In this document: in pieces, positions 1 to 5,511 of the stretch | Position numbering within the stretch: the first letter of the stretch is position 1 | Layout: every line of letters starts with the position of its first letter | Assembly: GCA_021790695.1 (NCBI GenBank) | Contig: JAJYGJ010000012.1 | Coordinates: forward strand, 1-7,704 | DNA: 7,704 nucleotides | DNA from: Nitrospirota bacterium | GTDB taxonomy: Bacteria > Nitrospirota > Thermodesulfovibrionia > Thermodesulfovibrionales > JdFR-88 | Direction of reading: 5' to 3' | Program-made: the position numbers and the translations under genes | Notes under the pieces: model-generated | The model's input: the letters and a program-made list of their open reading frames with translations, nothing else | Told to the model about the DNA's origin: nothing | Database searches by the model: none

Positions 1-392
1 CCCCCGAATTGCCCCCCGCCCTCGAGTGTATAGGGCTCCGTAAAGTGGGCTGGCGCGTGGTAGTAATCAAGGTTTCCGGCCTTTTCTATCTCTTCGCGCA
101 GAAAATTCCTGCCGTGGTCCCTGGCCCTGTTCATCCTGGACATGATGGAGGCGAAGCCGGTCTCCTCCACACGCGCCTTTATCCCGAATCTGCCGGCCTC
201 CTCTATCTCCCTTATCCGGTCGGCCGGATAGGTCAGGGTCTTTGAAGGCACGCATCCCACGTTGAGGCACGTCCCTCCCGGGTGGTCCTTGTTCACCAGC
301 GCAACCTTGAGCCCGGCCCCGACCGCCTCGAAAACGACATTCAACCCGACCCCCGCGCCTATTACAAGGACGTCATACTCCTTTATCGCCAT
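1..392 (-). CDS. FAD-dependent pyridine nucleotide-disulfide oxidoreductase (dihydrolipoyl dehydrogenase/mercuric reductase family), N-terminal part
   Basis: About 130 residues are visible; the rest lies beyond the left edge. The N terminus has an FAD-binding Rossmann start (VLVIGAGVGLNVV, residues 8-20), an acidic/Asn strand end (ALVNKD) and the redox-active disulfide motif GGTCLNVGCVPSK with Cys42 and Cys47 (CX4C). This motif defines class I disulfide reductases such as dihydrolipoyl dehydrogenase, mercuric reductase and glutathione reductase. The following segment TLTYPADRIREIEEAGRFGI resembles dihydrolipoyl dehydrogenase-like proteins of anaerobes and archaea. The exact substrate cannot be decided because the C-terminal His-Glu pair and interface domain are missing. 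The ATG at 390-392 is the only start after an in-frame TAG; a weak AAGGAT lies next to it and an AAGGAGG about 20 bases upstream. It would use NAD(P)H and FAD in the cytoplasm. It is probably a separate unit from the ABC operon upstream, with about 540 non-coding bases between. Confidence 0.88.
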   Translation of the reverse strand, partial: MAIKEYDVLVIGAGVGLNVVFEAVGAGLKVALVNKDHPGGTCLNVGCVPSKTLTYPADRIREIEEAGRFGIKARVEETGFASIMSRMNRARDHGRNFLREEIEKAGNLDYYHAPAHFTEPYTLEGGGQFG

Positions 393-589
393 ATCCTTAT
401 AGCTCTAAACCCTCCTTTTTAAAAAAATCATATCACATAAAAAAGCATGCTGGCGGGGTGAGTACGCATATTAACGCTGCAATTGCATAAATCCGGGATT
501 CAAAAACATTCAAAACGTTGCTCAGGCAGCCAGTTTACAGGCTGTTTCCCGAGGCAAACGGGAATTCACTGCAAGTGAACTCAAATTGC

Positions 590-724
590 GTCATTCCGGA
601 GGCAGCCCGTTTTTATTTTTTAACGGATAAAATCTGGCGGAATCCAGCGACTTTAAAAACCATGTCACTGCCCGTCTTTTTATTTTATTTAAGAATAAAA
701 TCGGGAGGCGCGCGCCGGTATGAC
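590..724. repeat. MITE-like or dispersed repeat element with terminal inverted repeats
   Basis: The ends GTCATTCCGG (590-599) and CCGGTATGAC (715-724) are inverted repeats matching at 9 of 10 positions. Inside are two related AT-rich units, each starting GCCCGT followed by a T-rich run and an ATAAAATC arm. The second folds into a clean hairpin, ATTTTATT-taag-AATAAAAT, flanked by CCCG/CGGG. The middle carries GGCGGAATCCAGCGAC, reminiscent of the widely dispersed GTCATTCC...GGAATCCAG family of bacterial intergenic repeats. The length (about 135 bp), lack of coding capacity and intergenic position fit a non-autonomous element. There is no clear target-site duplication, and copy number cannot be judged from one window. 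Confidence 0.5.
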
Positions 725-822
725 GGACTTTTAATGCACGTTAAGGTCAATGTCCGCCATTTTGTGGAAAGATGATTGTGAGACAGGTTCCGGTTTCGGC
801 TTTTATGGAGGATTGGGGAAGC

Positions 823-855
823 TGATTATCTTATGGGCAAGAAATGATTATCTTA
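823..855. repeat. Direct repeat TGATTATCTTA, two copies
   Basis: The 11-mer TGATTATCTTA occurs exactly at 823-833 and 845-855, with a start-to-start distance of 22 bases, about two helical turns. This puts both copies on the same DNA face, a common operator arrangement. No gene starts next to it on the plus strand, and on the minus strand it lies just past the end of the ABC ATPase gene. Function unknown; chance is possible. Confidence 0.3.
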
Positions 856-899
856 ATTGAAAAGCGGGCGGGCACATGCGCGATGCGGATGGTCCCCAA

Positions 900-929
900 C
901 TCCTCCGGGAGGGCTGGTCCCGGCAGGAG
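900..929 (-). terminator. Stem-loop after the ABC operon, possible terminator without U-tract
   Basis: The arms CTCCT-CCGGGA and TCCCGG-c-AGGAG pair around a seven-base loop, giving an 11-bp GC-rich stem with one bulged base. It begins six bases past the stop codon of the ATPase gene. No run of U follows it in the minus-strand transcript (TTGGGG instead), so it is not a classical intrinsic terminator. It could protect the operon's 3' end or assist Rho-dependent termination. Confidence 0.35.
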
Positions 930-934
930 GCGAA

Positions 935-1606
935 CTAAACCTCGTTCAACCTGCCATTGCTCATCCTGAACTTTCGCGTGGCCGTGTCGGCCAGGGCGGA
1001 ATTGTGCGTGACGAGTATGAACGTCAGGCCCATCTCCCGGTTTACCTGCATGAAAAACGCCATCACCTCGGCCTCGGTCTGTTCGTCCAGGTCGCCGGTG
1101 GGTTCATCGGCCAGAAGCAGCTCGGGTTCGTTCATGAGGGCGCGGCTGATGGCCACCCGCCTCTGCTGACCGCCGGAGAGCTGGTACGGGTAGGAGTTGA
1201 GCTTGTCCTTCAGGCCGACCAGTTCCATGTATCGCTCGGCCCTCTTGTTCGCGTCCCGTTTAAGGCCGGAAAATACGGTCGGCAGCAGCAGGTTTTCCCT
1301 CGAGGTGAGCATCGGCATCAGGGAGGCGAACTGAAAGACGTAACCTATCTTCGTGGCCCTGTAGGTGGCCAGGCCGTCATCGTTCATCCGGTAGACGTCC
1401 TGCCCGTCGACATAGACGCTGCCGGAGTTCGGGCTCAGTATGCCGCCGATGATTGAAAGGAAGGTCGTCTTGCCCGAGCCGGAATGTCCGACTATGGAGA
1501 CGAATTGACCCTTCTCGATCTCCATGCTGGCGTCATCCACAGCCTTTGTCTCAATGCCGTCTATGCGGAAGCTCTTGGTGATGTTCTTGACTATCAGGCT
1601 GGCCAT
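935..1606 (-). CDS. ABC transporter ATP-binding protein, LolD/MacB family
   Basis: A complete 223-residue nucleotide-binding subunit of the type VII (mechanotransmission) ABC family. Visible in order: Walker A GHSGSGKT (40-47), Q-loop Gln92 in YVFQ, signature LSGGQQRR (143-150), Walker B LLLADEP with the catalytic Glu (163-169), D-loop GDLD, and H-loop VTHN with His201. Length and motifs match stand-alone LolD/MacB-N ATPases, which power FtsX-like permeases from the cytoplasmic face and usually drive conformational work on periplasmic partners rather than substrate flux across the membrane. The ATG at 1604-1606 lies one base after the permease stop (TGAcATG), and an AAGGAG lies seven bases upstream, inside the permease gene. 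This implies tight translational coupling, and the permease at 1608-2804 is its obvious partner. ATP-hydrolysing residues look intact. The substrate is unknown. Confidence 0.95.
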   Translation of the reverse strand: MASLIVKNITKSFRIDGIETKAVDDASMEIEKGQFVSIVGHSGSGKTTFLSIIGGILSPNSGSVYVDGQDVYRMNDDGLATYRATKIGYVFQFASLMPMLTSRENLLLPTVFSGLKRDANKRAERYMELVGLKDKLNSYPYQLSGGQQRRVAISRALMNEPELLLADEPTGDLDEQTEAEVMAFFMQVNREMGLTFILVTHNSALADTATRKFRMSNGRLNEV

Positions 1607-1607
1607 G

Positions 1608-2804
1608 TCAGGACTCCTTGATCGCCGTCAGAGGCTCCATTTTCTTAATCTTTATGATCGGGGCCAGCGCTCCCAGGAGACAGACGCCAGTGCCCACCGC
1701 TATTCCGACAAGGGCGATGCCGATTCTGTCCGGCGTCGTGAGGCCGGCGGGCATGTCCCTGAAGAGAATGAATATTCTTGAGAAATAGACCGCCAGATAG
1801 GTGCCGGCCCCGGCCCCCAGGGCGCTTCCTATCGCCCCCAGGAGGAAAACCTCCAGTACGAAGGCCCGTATTATGTGCTTGTTTTTCGCCCCGATGGCGC
1901 GCATAACGCCTATTTCCTTTTTCCGCTCATTGATTATGGCCGAGAAGATGGCCCAGGTGAGGAGGGCCGAAAGGGTAAGGCAGAGGGCGACCGTGAGCAT
2001 GAATATCGTGTTAATGTCCTTCAGCGTGGCCAATATGTTGCTGCCCAGGCCGTTTCTTGGCACGACCGAGACGTTCCATATCGCGTTTTCTATGTTGGTT
2101 GCGACCTCTTTCGGGAAATAGCCGGGCTTGTCCTTGACGAATATGATGGATATCTGGTTCGGCTTGAGATGGGTCTTGCCGTATTTGATCATGTTGGCGA
2201 CGTTTTTATCGCTTACGAAGATGCAGTTGTCGAACCCCGTGCCGGTTTTGTGAAGGGCGCCCAGCACCGTGAACCTGTTGCCGAAGAGGGTGCACTTGTC
2301 CATCGCCAGCAGCCCCAGGTTGAGCCAGGCCGTGTGGCCCAGGATGCACTCCCCCGGTTTCAGCTCCCGGTGTATGGCCTTTCTAAGCCAGGGGGCGATT
2401 ATGAAGTCCGTTTTCTGATTGAAGGCGACCACCTCCGCGGATCTGACGTCTCAACAGACCCCCGCGACGGTGGTCAGGTACGTCTGCCATGTGACCGCCC
2501 CTACGCCCTTGACCTTCTTTACCTTGTCAATGATGTCCTTGCTCATGTAGAAGCTCTCGGCCTTCTGGTTCATGAGCAGAACGTCCTCGGCGTCGGCTTG
2601 GCACCCGGGGGGCACAACCAGCACGTCCGCGCCAAGCCGGTCTATCGCCGACTTAAGGCTTGAGCCCACGCTGAGGACAAACGATAGGCCGAAGACGAGG
2701 ATTGAGACAAAAAGCGCGATGGAAACCATTAGTATCCCCGTCCTCAGGGACCTTCTCTTCAGGTTCTTTACCGCCAGCGTAAGGAGATTGAACGATCCCG
2801 CCAT
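1608..2804 (-). CDS. FtsX/MacB-type ABC transporter permease, predicted selenoprotein (in-frame UGA read as Sec118)
   Basis: Read through one in-frame TGA (2451-2453), this is a 398-residue permease. Without readthrough it would be 117 residues, with an unlinked in-frame remainder. Segments: basic N terminus; TM1 about 22-46; large periplasmic domain about 47-265; TM2 about 267-291; FtsX core ERKKEIGVMRAIGAKN (293-308); TM3 about 314-340; TM4 about 360-386. This is the four-helix topology of MacB/LolC/E. The UGA falls in TVAGVC-U-DVRSAEVVAFNQ, in the periplasmic domain, directly after Cys117. From memory, related permeases carry Cys-Cys near this point, before a conserved (G/A)F(D/N)...TDF...PW segment that is also seen here. 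Other periplasmic Cys: 68, 153, 171 and 194. ATG at 2802-2804 with AAGG six bases upstream. Alternative: a nonsense mutation or sequencing error, but the unbroken downstream frame, the intact ATPase and the SECIS-like fold argue against it. Confidence 0.8.
2414..2446 (-). promoter_or_regulatory. Candidate bacterial SECIS element
   Basis: In the minus-strand RNA directly after the UGA, GGAGG (2436-2432) pairs with CCUUC (2425-2421; one G-U pair) around the hexaloop UGGUCG. A lower helix forms from GAU/AUC and UC/GA with an A-A mismatch, separated from the upper stem by a 4x1 internal loop. The loop GGU lies 21-23 bases after the UGA. In E. coli fdhF the loop is AGGUCU, with GGU 19-21 bases after its UGA. 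Bacterial SECIS elements lie inside the coding frame just after the UGA and are bound by SelB through this GU-containing loop, so position and loop both fit. The fold was done by hand. Confidence 0.65.
2451..2453 (-). other. Recoded UGA codon (predicted selenocysteine 118)
   Basis: The codons run GTC TGT TGA GAC GTC, and the same frame stays open for 280 further codons to the TAG/TGA-free end of the permease at 1608. It is the only in-frame stop within the family's normal length. The preceding Cys codon would give a vicinal Cys-Sec pair. Confidence 0.68.
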
Positions 2805-2890
2805 TGTCCGCCTTCTTTCGTTACTGATATCCGGTTTTCACACGTCAAGTCCCGGCTGCCAAATCCTGCAGCCATCCGGCTTCCGCGGCG

Positions 2891-2924
2891 GAGCCGGGTT
2901 CGGGGAGTACCCCAAAACCGGCTC
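2891..2924 (-). other. Strong intergenic stem-loop between propeller gene and permease
   Basis: GAGCCGG pairs with CCGGCTC. Inside, after one mismatch, three further pairs and GGGG-tact-CCCC continue the helix, giving about 14 bp with a four-base loop. It lies in the 172-base gap between the haem-motif protein stop (2977) and the permease start (2804). No U-tract follows, so simple termination is unlikely. A second hairpin, GGCTGC/GCAGCC (2854-2859, 2868-2873), lies closer to the permease. They may mark an RNA processing or stability boundary that sets different protein amounts from one operon. Confidence 0.5.
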
Positions 2925-2976
2925 CAGCGCGGGTCCGTATTATTCAAAATCGGATTTTTTAATCGTTACGTTAATG

Positions 2977-4137
2977 TTATTTCTTCCAGTTGACGTCTAT
3001 ACCGCAGAGAGCGGCGCTGAATTCCATGTTCTCGCCGTACTTGTAGTGGCATGCGCCGCAAACCGATACGGGCTGGCCTATCATCTTGTGGTTCTGGATG
3101 TCATAGAGCTGCATCACGCCATCGGTCACAGGCTTGTTGCCCTTCATTAAAGGCACCCTCACGGTTATGAGCGCGTACTTGCTGTCCGGGGTGGCGATTG
3201 CGTCATGCATCTGCCCGTTCGCAAGGCTGGGGATAACCGGCGGGTACACGGCGGCCGGGACGTCATCCGACGCACCCATCATCTGCTGGTCCACGAGTTT
3301 GAGGGTCTTTGCGTCCAGGACCCACATCCTGTCGCCGCCGGACTGAAGCAGGTACTTGCCGTCGGGCGTAAAGCTCTGCCTGAAGGTGATGGTGTCTCCG
3401 GGGGAGCCATGGAGGACGGTTTTGGCAATGACCTTGAGCTTGCCGTGGAGCAGGCTCTTCATATCCACCAGGTTGAAGGTAACGTCGCCATTGAGCGCGC
3501 TGTAGTCGCCGGGCTTCCTGTTGGCGGGGTTGCCCATGTTGTTTATCACTATGAACTCCTTCATGTCGGGCGTGTTGGTGCCGTGCATGAAGACGTAGTT
3601 GTGGTCCTTCATCCCGAGGGAAGTCGGGAAGACGCGGTGCACGAGCTTCCAGGTCTTCTTGCTGCGTATGTCAATGTAGCCCTCATCGGTCATCGTGACC
3701 GGTATGTAATAGTCTTTCGTCTGCCCGGAGGCGCAGTAGCCGGCCCCGGTGACTTTGGCCCTCGGATCCGGCTTTATGGCCACATCCATGATGACTTTGC
3801 CGGTTTTAAGGTTGATCTTGCCAGTGTGGAAATCCCCTTTGGGGTCCAGGGTGTAGGTCGAAAACATCATGATGTTTCTGTTGGCCGTGTCGATCCTCGG
3901 GTCATGCACCGAATGGTCCTGCCATGTGCCTATGACGATCCTGCCCAGGTCCTTGACCGTTATGGGATGCTCGGTGTCGGCGGGATTAACGGTAAAAACG
4001 ACTTTTGCGAAGTGGCCGCCCTGACCCGCAATATAGGCCGTGCCGCTGTAAGTCTTTGCTGCGTTTGCCTGGCCGGCAAACAGGCAGCCGCCGGCGATCA
4101 ACGCCATTGCAGCTAATGCCAAGAAGAATTTCTTCAT
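2977..4137 (-). CDS. Exported beta-propeller-like protein with C-terminal CxxCH haem c motif
   Basis: 386 residues. I chose the ATG at 4135-4137 because a perfect AAGGAGG lies five bases upstream and a signal peptide starts there; an in-frame ATG 16 codons earlier lacks both. The signal peptide is MKKFFLALAAMALIAGGCLF with a likely cut after ANA (residue 26). LIAGGC is a weak lipobox, so a lipoprotein is possible but less likely. The mature part has repeated blade-like units such as FTPDGKYLLQSGG...MWVLDAKTLKLVD (256-283) and ATPDSKYALITV...MQLYDIQNHKMIG (315-354), typical of YncE/cytochrome d1-like propellers. CGACH (360-364) near the C terminus is a covalent haem c site, followed by Cys378; Cys135 sits in GYCASGQ. 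The mature part is rich in His. First gene of the operon with the ABC permease and ATPase, so it probably works with them in the periplasm. I do not recognise a named function. Confidence 0.85.
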   Translation of the reverse strand: MKKFFLALAAMALIAGGCLFAGQANAAKTYSGTAYIAGQGGHFAKVVFTVNPADTEHPITVKDLGRIVIGTWQDHSVHDPRIDTANRNIMMFSTYTLDPKGDFHTGKINLKTGKVIMDVAIKPDPRAKVTGAGYCASGQTKDYYIPVTMTDEGYIDIRSKKTWKLVHRVFPTSLGMKDHNYVFMHGTNTPDMKEFIVINNMGNPANRKPGDYSALNGDVTFNLVDMKSLLHGKLKVIAKTVLHGSPGDTITFRQSFTPDGKYLLQSGGDRMWVLDAKTLKLVDQQMMGASDDVPAAVYPPVIPSLANGQMHDAIATPDSKYALITVRVPLMKGNKPVTDGVMQLYDIQNHKMIGQPVSVCGACHYKYGENMEFSAALCGIDVNWKK

Positions 4138-4142
4138 CGATT

Positions 4143-4149
4143 CCTCCTT
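4143..4149 (-). promoter_or_regulatory. Ribosome binding site AAGGAGG that fixes the propeller-protein start
   Basis: A full anti-Shine-Dalgarno match lies five bases before the ATG at 4135-4137. It decides between this start and an in-frame ATG at 4183-4185, which would lie inside the TTGAT repeat and place 16 hydrophilic residues before the signal peptide. Confidence 0.8.
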
Positions 4150-4180
4150 ATTTGTTTTCCCCTTCACTGCTTGACTCAGA

Positions 4181-4210
4181 ATCAAATCAAATTAAATCAA
4201 ATCAAATCAA
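4181..4210. repeat. Pentanucleotide tandem repeat (ATCAA)6, one unit variant
   Basis: Six contiguous units ATCAA ATCAA ATTAA ATCAA ATCAA ATCAA, read as TTGAT on the transcribed minus strand. The block starts 43 bases upstream of the propeller-protein ATG and lies within the predicted leader RNA. Such tracts can vary in length by slippage. The unit also matches the half-site TTGAT of the palindrome at 4345-4368. Confidence 0.8.
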
Positions 4211-4316
4211 AAAACCTTTAAGCGGGTGAAATGTATATATCAGCACCTCCTCCCATGGACGAGATCATAAATTCCCCTGGTCTGTCCCTATGTAATGTTT
4301 TTATTTTTGGAAAATT

Positions 4317-4346
4317 ATTATATTAAATAAAACCGCTTAATGTCAA
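4317..4346 (-). promoter_or_regulatory. Sigma-70 type promoter of the propeller/ABC operon
   Basis: On the minus strand, TTGACA (4346-4341) and TATAAT (4322-4317) both match consensus at 6 of 6 positions with an 18-base spacer. Transcription would start near 4310, giving a leader of about 170 bases before the ATG at 4137. The outer two bases of the -35 box belong to the palindrome at 4345-4368, which suggests regulation of an intrinsically strong promoter. Confidence 0.75.
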
Positions 4347-4368
4347 TTAATCAACTTGTTGATTAATT
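4345..4368. promoter_or_regulatory. 24-bp palindrome, likely operator
   Basis: The arms AATTAATCAAC (4345-4355) and GTTGATTAATT (4358-4368) are perfect inverted repeats separated by TT. The palindrome is centred about 46 bases upstream of the predicted start of the ABC operon and overlaps its -35 box by two bases. Dimeric helix-turn-helix regulators bind sites of this size and symmetry. The order ATCAA-N4-TTGAT is the reverse of the FNR consensus TTGAT-N4-ATCAA, so it is not an ordinary FNR box. No regulator gene is in the window. Confidence 0.6.
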
Positions 4369-4455
4369 TATAAATTACTCGATTTTTAATTGTTTTTAGG
4401 AGTTTTCCCGACGACTGCCGCATCGGCGGGCAGTGGGTATTCAAGACCGCCGGAT

Positions 4456-4485
4456 TTGACATGCGCCCGCCGGTATACCAATAAT
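4456..4485 (+). promoter_or_regulatory. Sigma-70 type promoter of the radical SAM gene
   Basis: TTGACA (4456-4461, 6 of 6) and AATAAT (4480-4485, 5 of 6) are separated by 18 bases. Transcription would start near 4492, about 90 bases before the ATG at 4582. The leader is GC-rich (CCCGCGGGCGGCGCGCGGG) and may fold. Confidence 0.5.
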
Positions 4486-4581
4486 ATCCTGATGCGGGAT
4501 GAAAACATACCCGCGGGCGGCGCGCGGGCAGGCGGGCCGTGTGAAAGATGAAAAATCCCACATGCTAAAAAGGCCTTTTTG

Positions 4582-5505
4582 ATGCGGCGTTTTAACTCGT
4601 TTGGCCGGTTTGCCAGGGAAAAATTCGGGGGCAGGCTCCAGAAAGTCAACATAGACGCCGGGTTTACATGCCCGAACCGGGACGGGACCCTGGGGGTCGG
4701 CGGGTGCGTTTACTGCAATAACGACAGCTTCAGGCCCGGCGGCTGCCGGCCGTCCCTGCCGGTCTCCCAACAGGTGGAAAATGGGATATCCTACCTCCGG
4801 GGACGCTACAAGGCGGATCTGTTCCTCGCATATTTTCAGCCGTTCACGAACACCTACGCCCCCGTCGGGGAGCTTGAAAGGCTCTATTCGGAGGCCCTGG
4901 CCCATCCGCTTGTGGCGGGGCTCGCCATCGGCACAAGGCCCGACTGCGTGGACGAGCAAAAGATTGAACTCCTGGAAAAACTGGCCAAGACCCGCTTCAT
5001 ATTGATCGAATACGGCCTTCAATCCATGTACGATAAGTCCCTCCGGTTCATCGAGCGCGGACACGGATTCGACGCCTTTTTGAAGGCGGTCGAGCTTACA
5101 GCCGGACGGGGCATCCACATAGGCGCGCACCTGATAGCGGGCATCCCCACCGAGACGCGGGAGGAAACCCTCCTCATGGCGGAAAAAATATCGGAGTTTT
5201 TCCCGGTCGGTTTTTTAAAGCTCCACCAGCTCCAGGTGGTGCGACGGACGAAGCTCGCCAGGCTTTACCGCGAGCGCCCTTTTCATGTCTTCGGATATGA
5301 GGAGTATCTTGACTTCGCGGTGGATTTCCTCGAACGGCTCCGGGCGGACATCGTGATCCAGAGGCTCTTTGCCACGGCCCCCTCCGACCTGCTTGCCGCC
5401 CCCAGGTGGGAGGCGGACAGGCACCGCATACTGAAAGACATTGAGGCCAGGCTCGAAGAGCGGGACACCCGCCAGGGAAGGCTGGCGGCAACGGGCGGCG
5501 GGTGA
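4582..5505 (+). CDS. YhcC-type radical SAM protein (TIGR01212-like)
   Basis: 307 residues from the ATG at 4582, with AAGG eight bases upstream; a TTG three bases earlier is a possible but poorer start. The N-terminal CPNRDGTLGVGGCVYC places Cys30, Cys42 and Cys45 as ligands of a radical SAM [4Fe-4S] cluster with CX11CX2C spacing. That spacing is atypical for the superfamily but characteristic of the YhcC/TIGR01212 group. Further family features are NNDSFRP, YFQPFTNTYAP, IGTRPDCV, IEYGLQS, GAHLIAGIPTE and FLKLHQLQV, covering the partial TIM barrel. The length is normal for the family. It should cleave S-adenosylmethionine in the cytoplasm; the physiological substrate of YhcC proteins is not firmly known to me. 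It ends six bases from the end of convergent nrdR. A CCGCCAG/CTGGCGG hairpin (5469-5488) lies in its 3' end, but no U-tract directly follows. Confidence 0.93.
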   Translation: MRRFNSFGRFAREKFGGRLQKVNIDAGFTCPNRDGTLGVGGCVYCNNDSFRPGGCRPSLPVSQQVENGISYLRGRYKADLFLAYFQPFTNTYAPVGELERLYSEALAHPLVAGLAIGTRPDCVDEQKIELLEKLAKTRFILIEYGLQSMYDKSLRFIERGHGFDAFLKAVELTAGRGIHIGAHLIAGIPTETREETLLMAEKISEFFPVGFLKLHQLQVVRRTKLARLYRERPFHVFGYEEYLDFAVDFLERLRADIVIQRLFATAPSDLLAAPRWEADRHRILKDIEARLEERDTRQGRLAATGGG

Positions 5506-5511
5506 TGGTTT

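Larger units (their letters stand above)
393..934. other. Non-coding stretch with repeats and stem-loops
   Basis: No convincing gene is present. A small plus-strand frame at 518-775 has no ribosome site and covers the repeat element at 590-724, so I do not call it. Other visible structure: a TATGAT -10-like box for the reductase (minus strand, 427-432) without a good -35; ATTCAAAA twice, 10 bases apart (498-505, 508-515); the palindrome TGCAATTGCA (478-487); short hairpins TTCCCG/CGGGAA (546-551, 559-564) and TTCACT/AGTGAA (565-570, 574-579). The right part holds an 11-base direct repeat (823-855) and the stem-loop at 900-929. Confidence 0.6.
4138..4581. other. Divergent control region between the ABC operon and the radical SAM gene
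   Basis: This 444-base gap has no clear gene. It holds, from left to right, a strong RBS, a pentamer repeat, a leader of about 170 bases, a consensus promoter with an abutting palindrome (all serving the minus-strand operon), and a plus-strand promoter for the radical SAM gene. The leader contains a 16-codon frame on the minus strand (4268 down to 4218, MISSMGGGADIYISPA) preceded by AGGGG at five bases. This is possibly a leader peptide but weakly supported. The left half is strongly AT-rich compared with the genes. Confidence 0.6.

Noticed and set aside
518..775. 85-codon plus-strand frame
   Set aside because: No ribosome site, low-complexity translation, and mostly made of the repeat element.
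857..1456. Plus-strand frame of 199 codons opposite the ABC ATPase
   Set aside because: Antisense to a gene with every ABC motif; composition follows from the GC-rich opposite strand.
1875..2663. Plus-strand frame of 262 codons opposite the permease
   Set aside because: Antisense shadow with no recognisable motif; it spans the TGA site only because the other strand is open there.
1608..2804. Permease as a pseudogene or as two separate proteins
   Set aside because: Both parts are in one frame with no other lesion. The second part lacks a sensible start and RBS (it would begin at GTG inside a conserved region). The downstream ATPase is intact and coupled. A SECIS-like fold explains the TGA better. 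A sequencing error remains possible.
3205..4116. Plus-strand frame of 303 codons opposite the propeller-like gene
   Set aside because: The minus-strand gene has a perfect RBS, signal peptide and CxxCH; the opposite frame has no RBS or motifs.
4345..4368. FNR/CRP-type binding site
   Set aside because: The half-sites are in the reverse order (ATCAA-N4-TTGAT) compared with FNR, and there is no TGTGA core for CRP.
4441..5130. Minus-strand frame of 229 codons opposite the radical SAM gene
   Set aside because: Antisense to the YhcC-type gene, which has its cluster motif, promoter and start.
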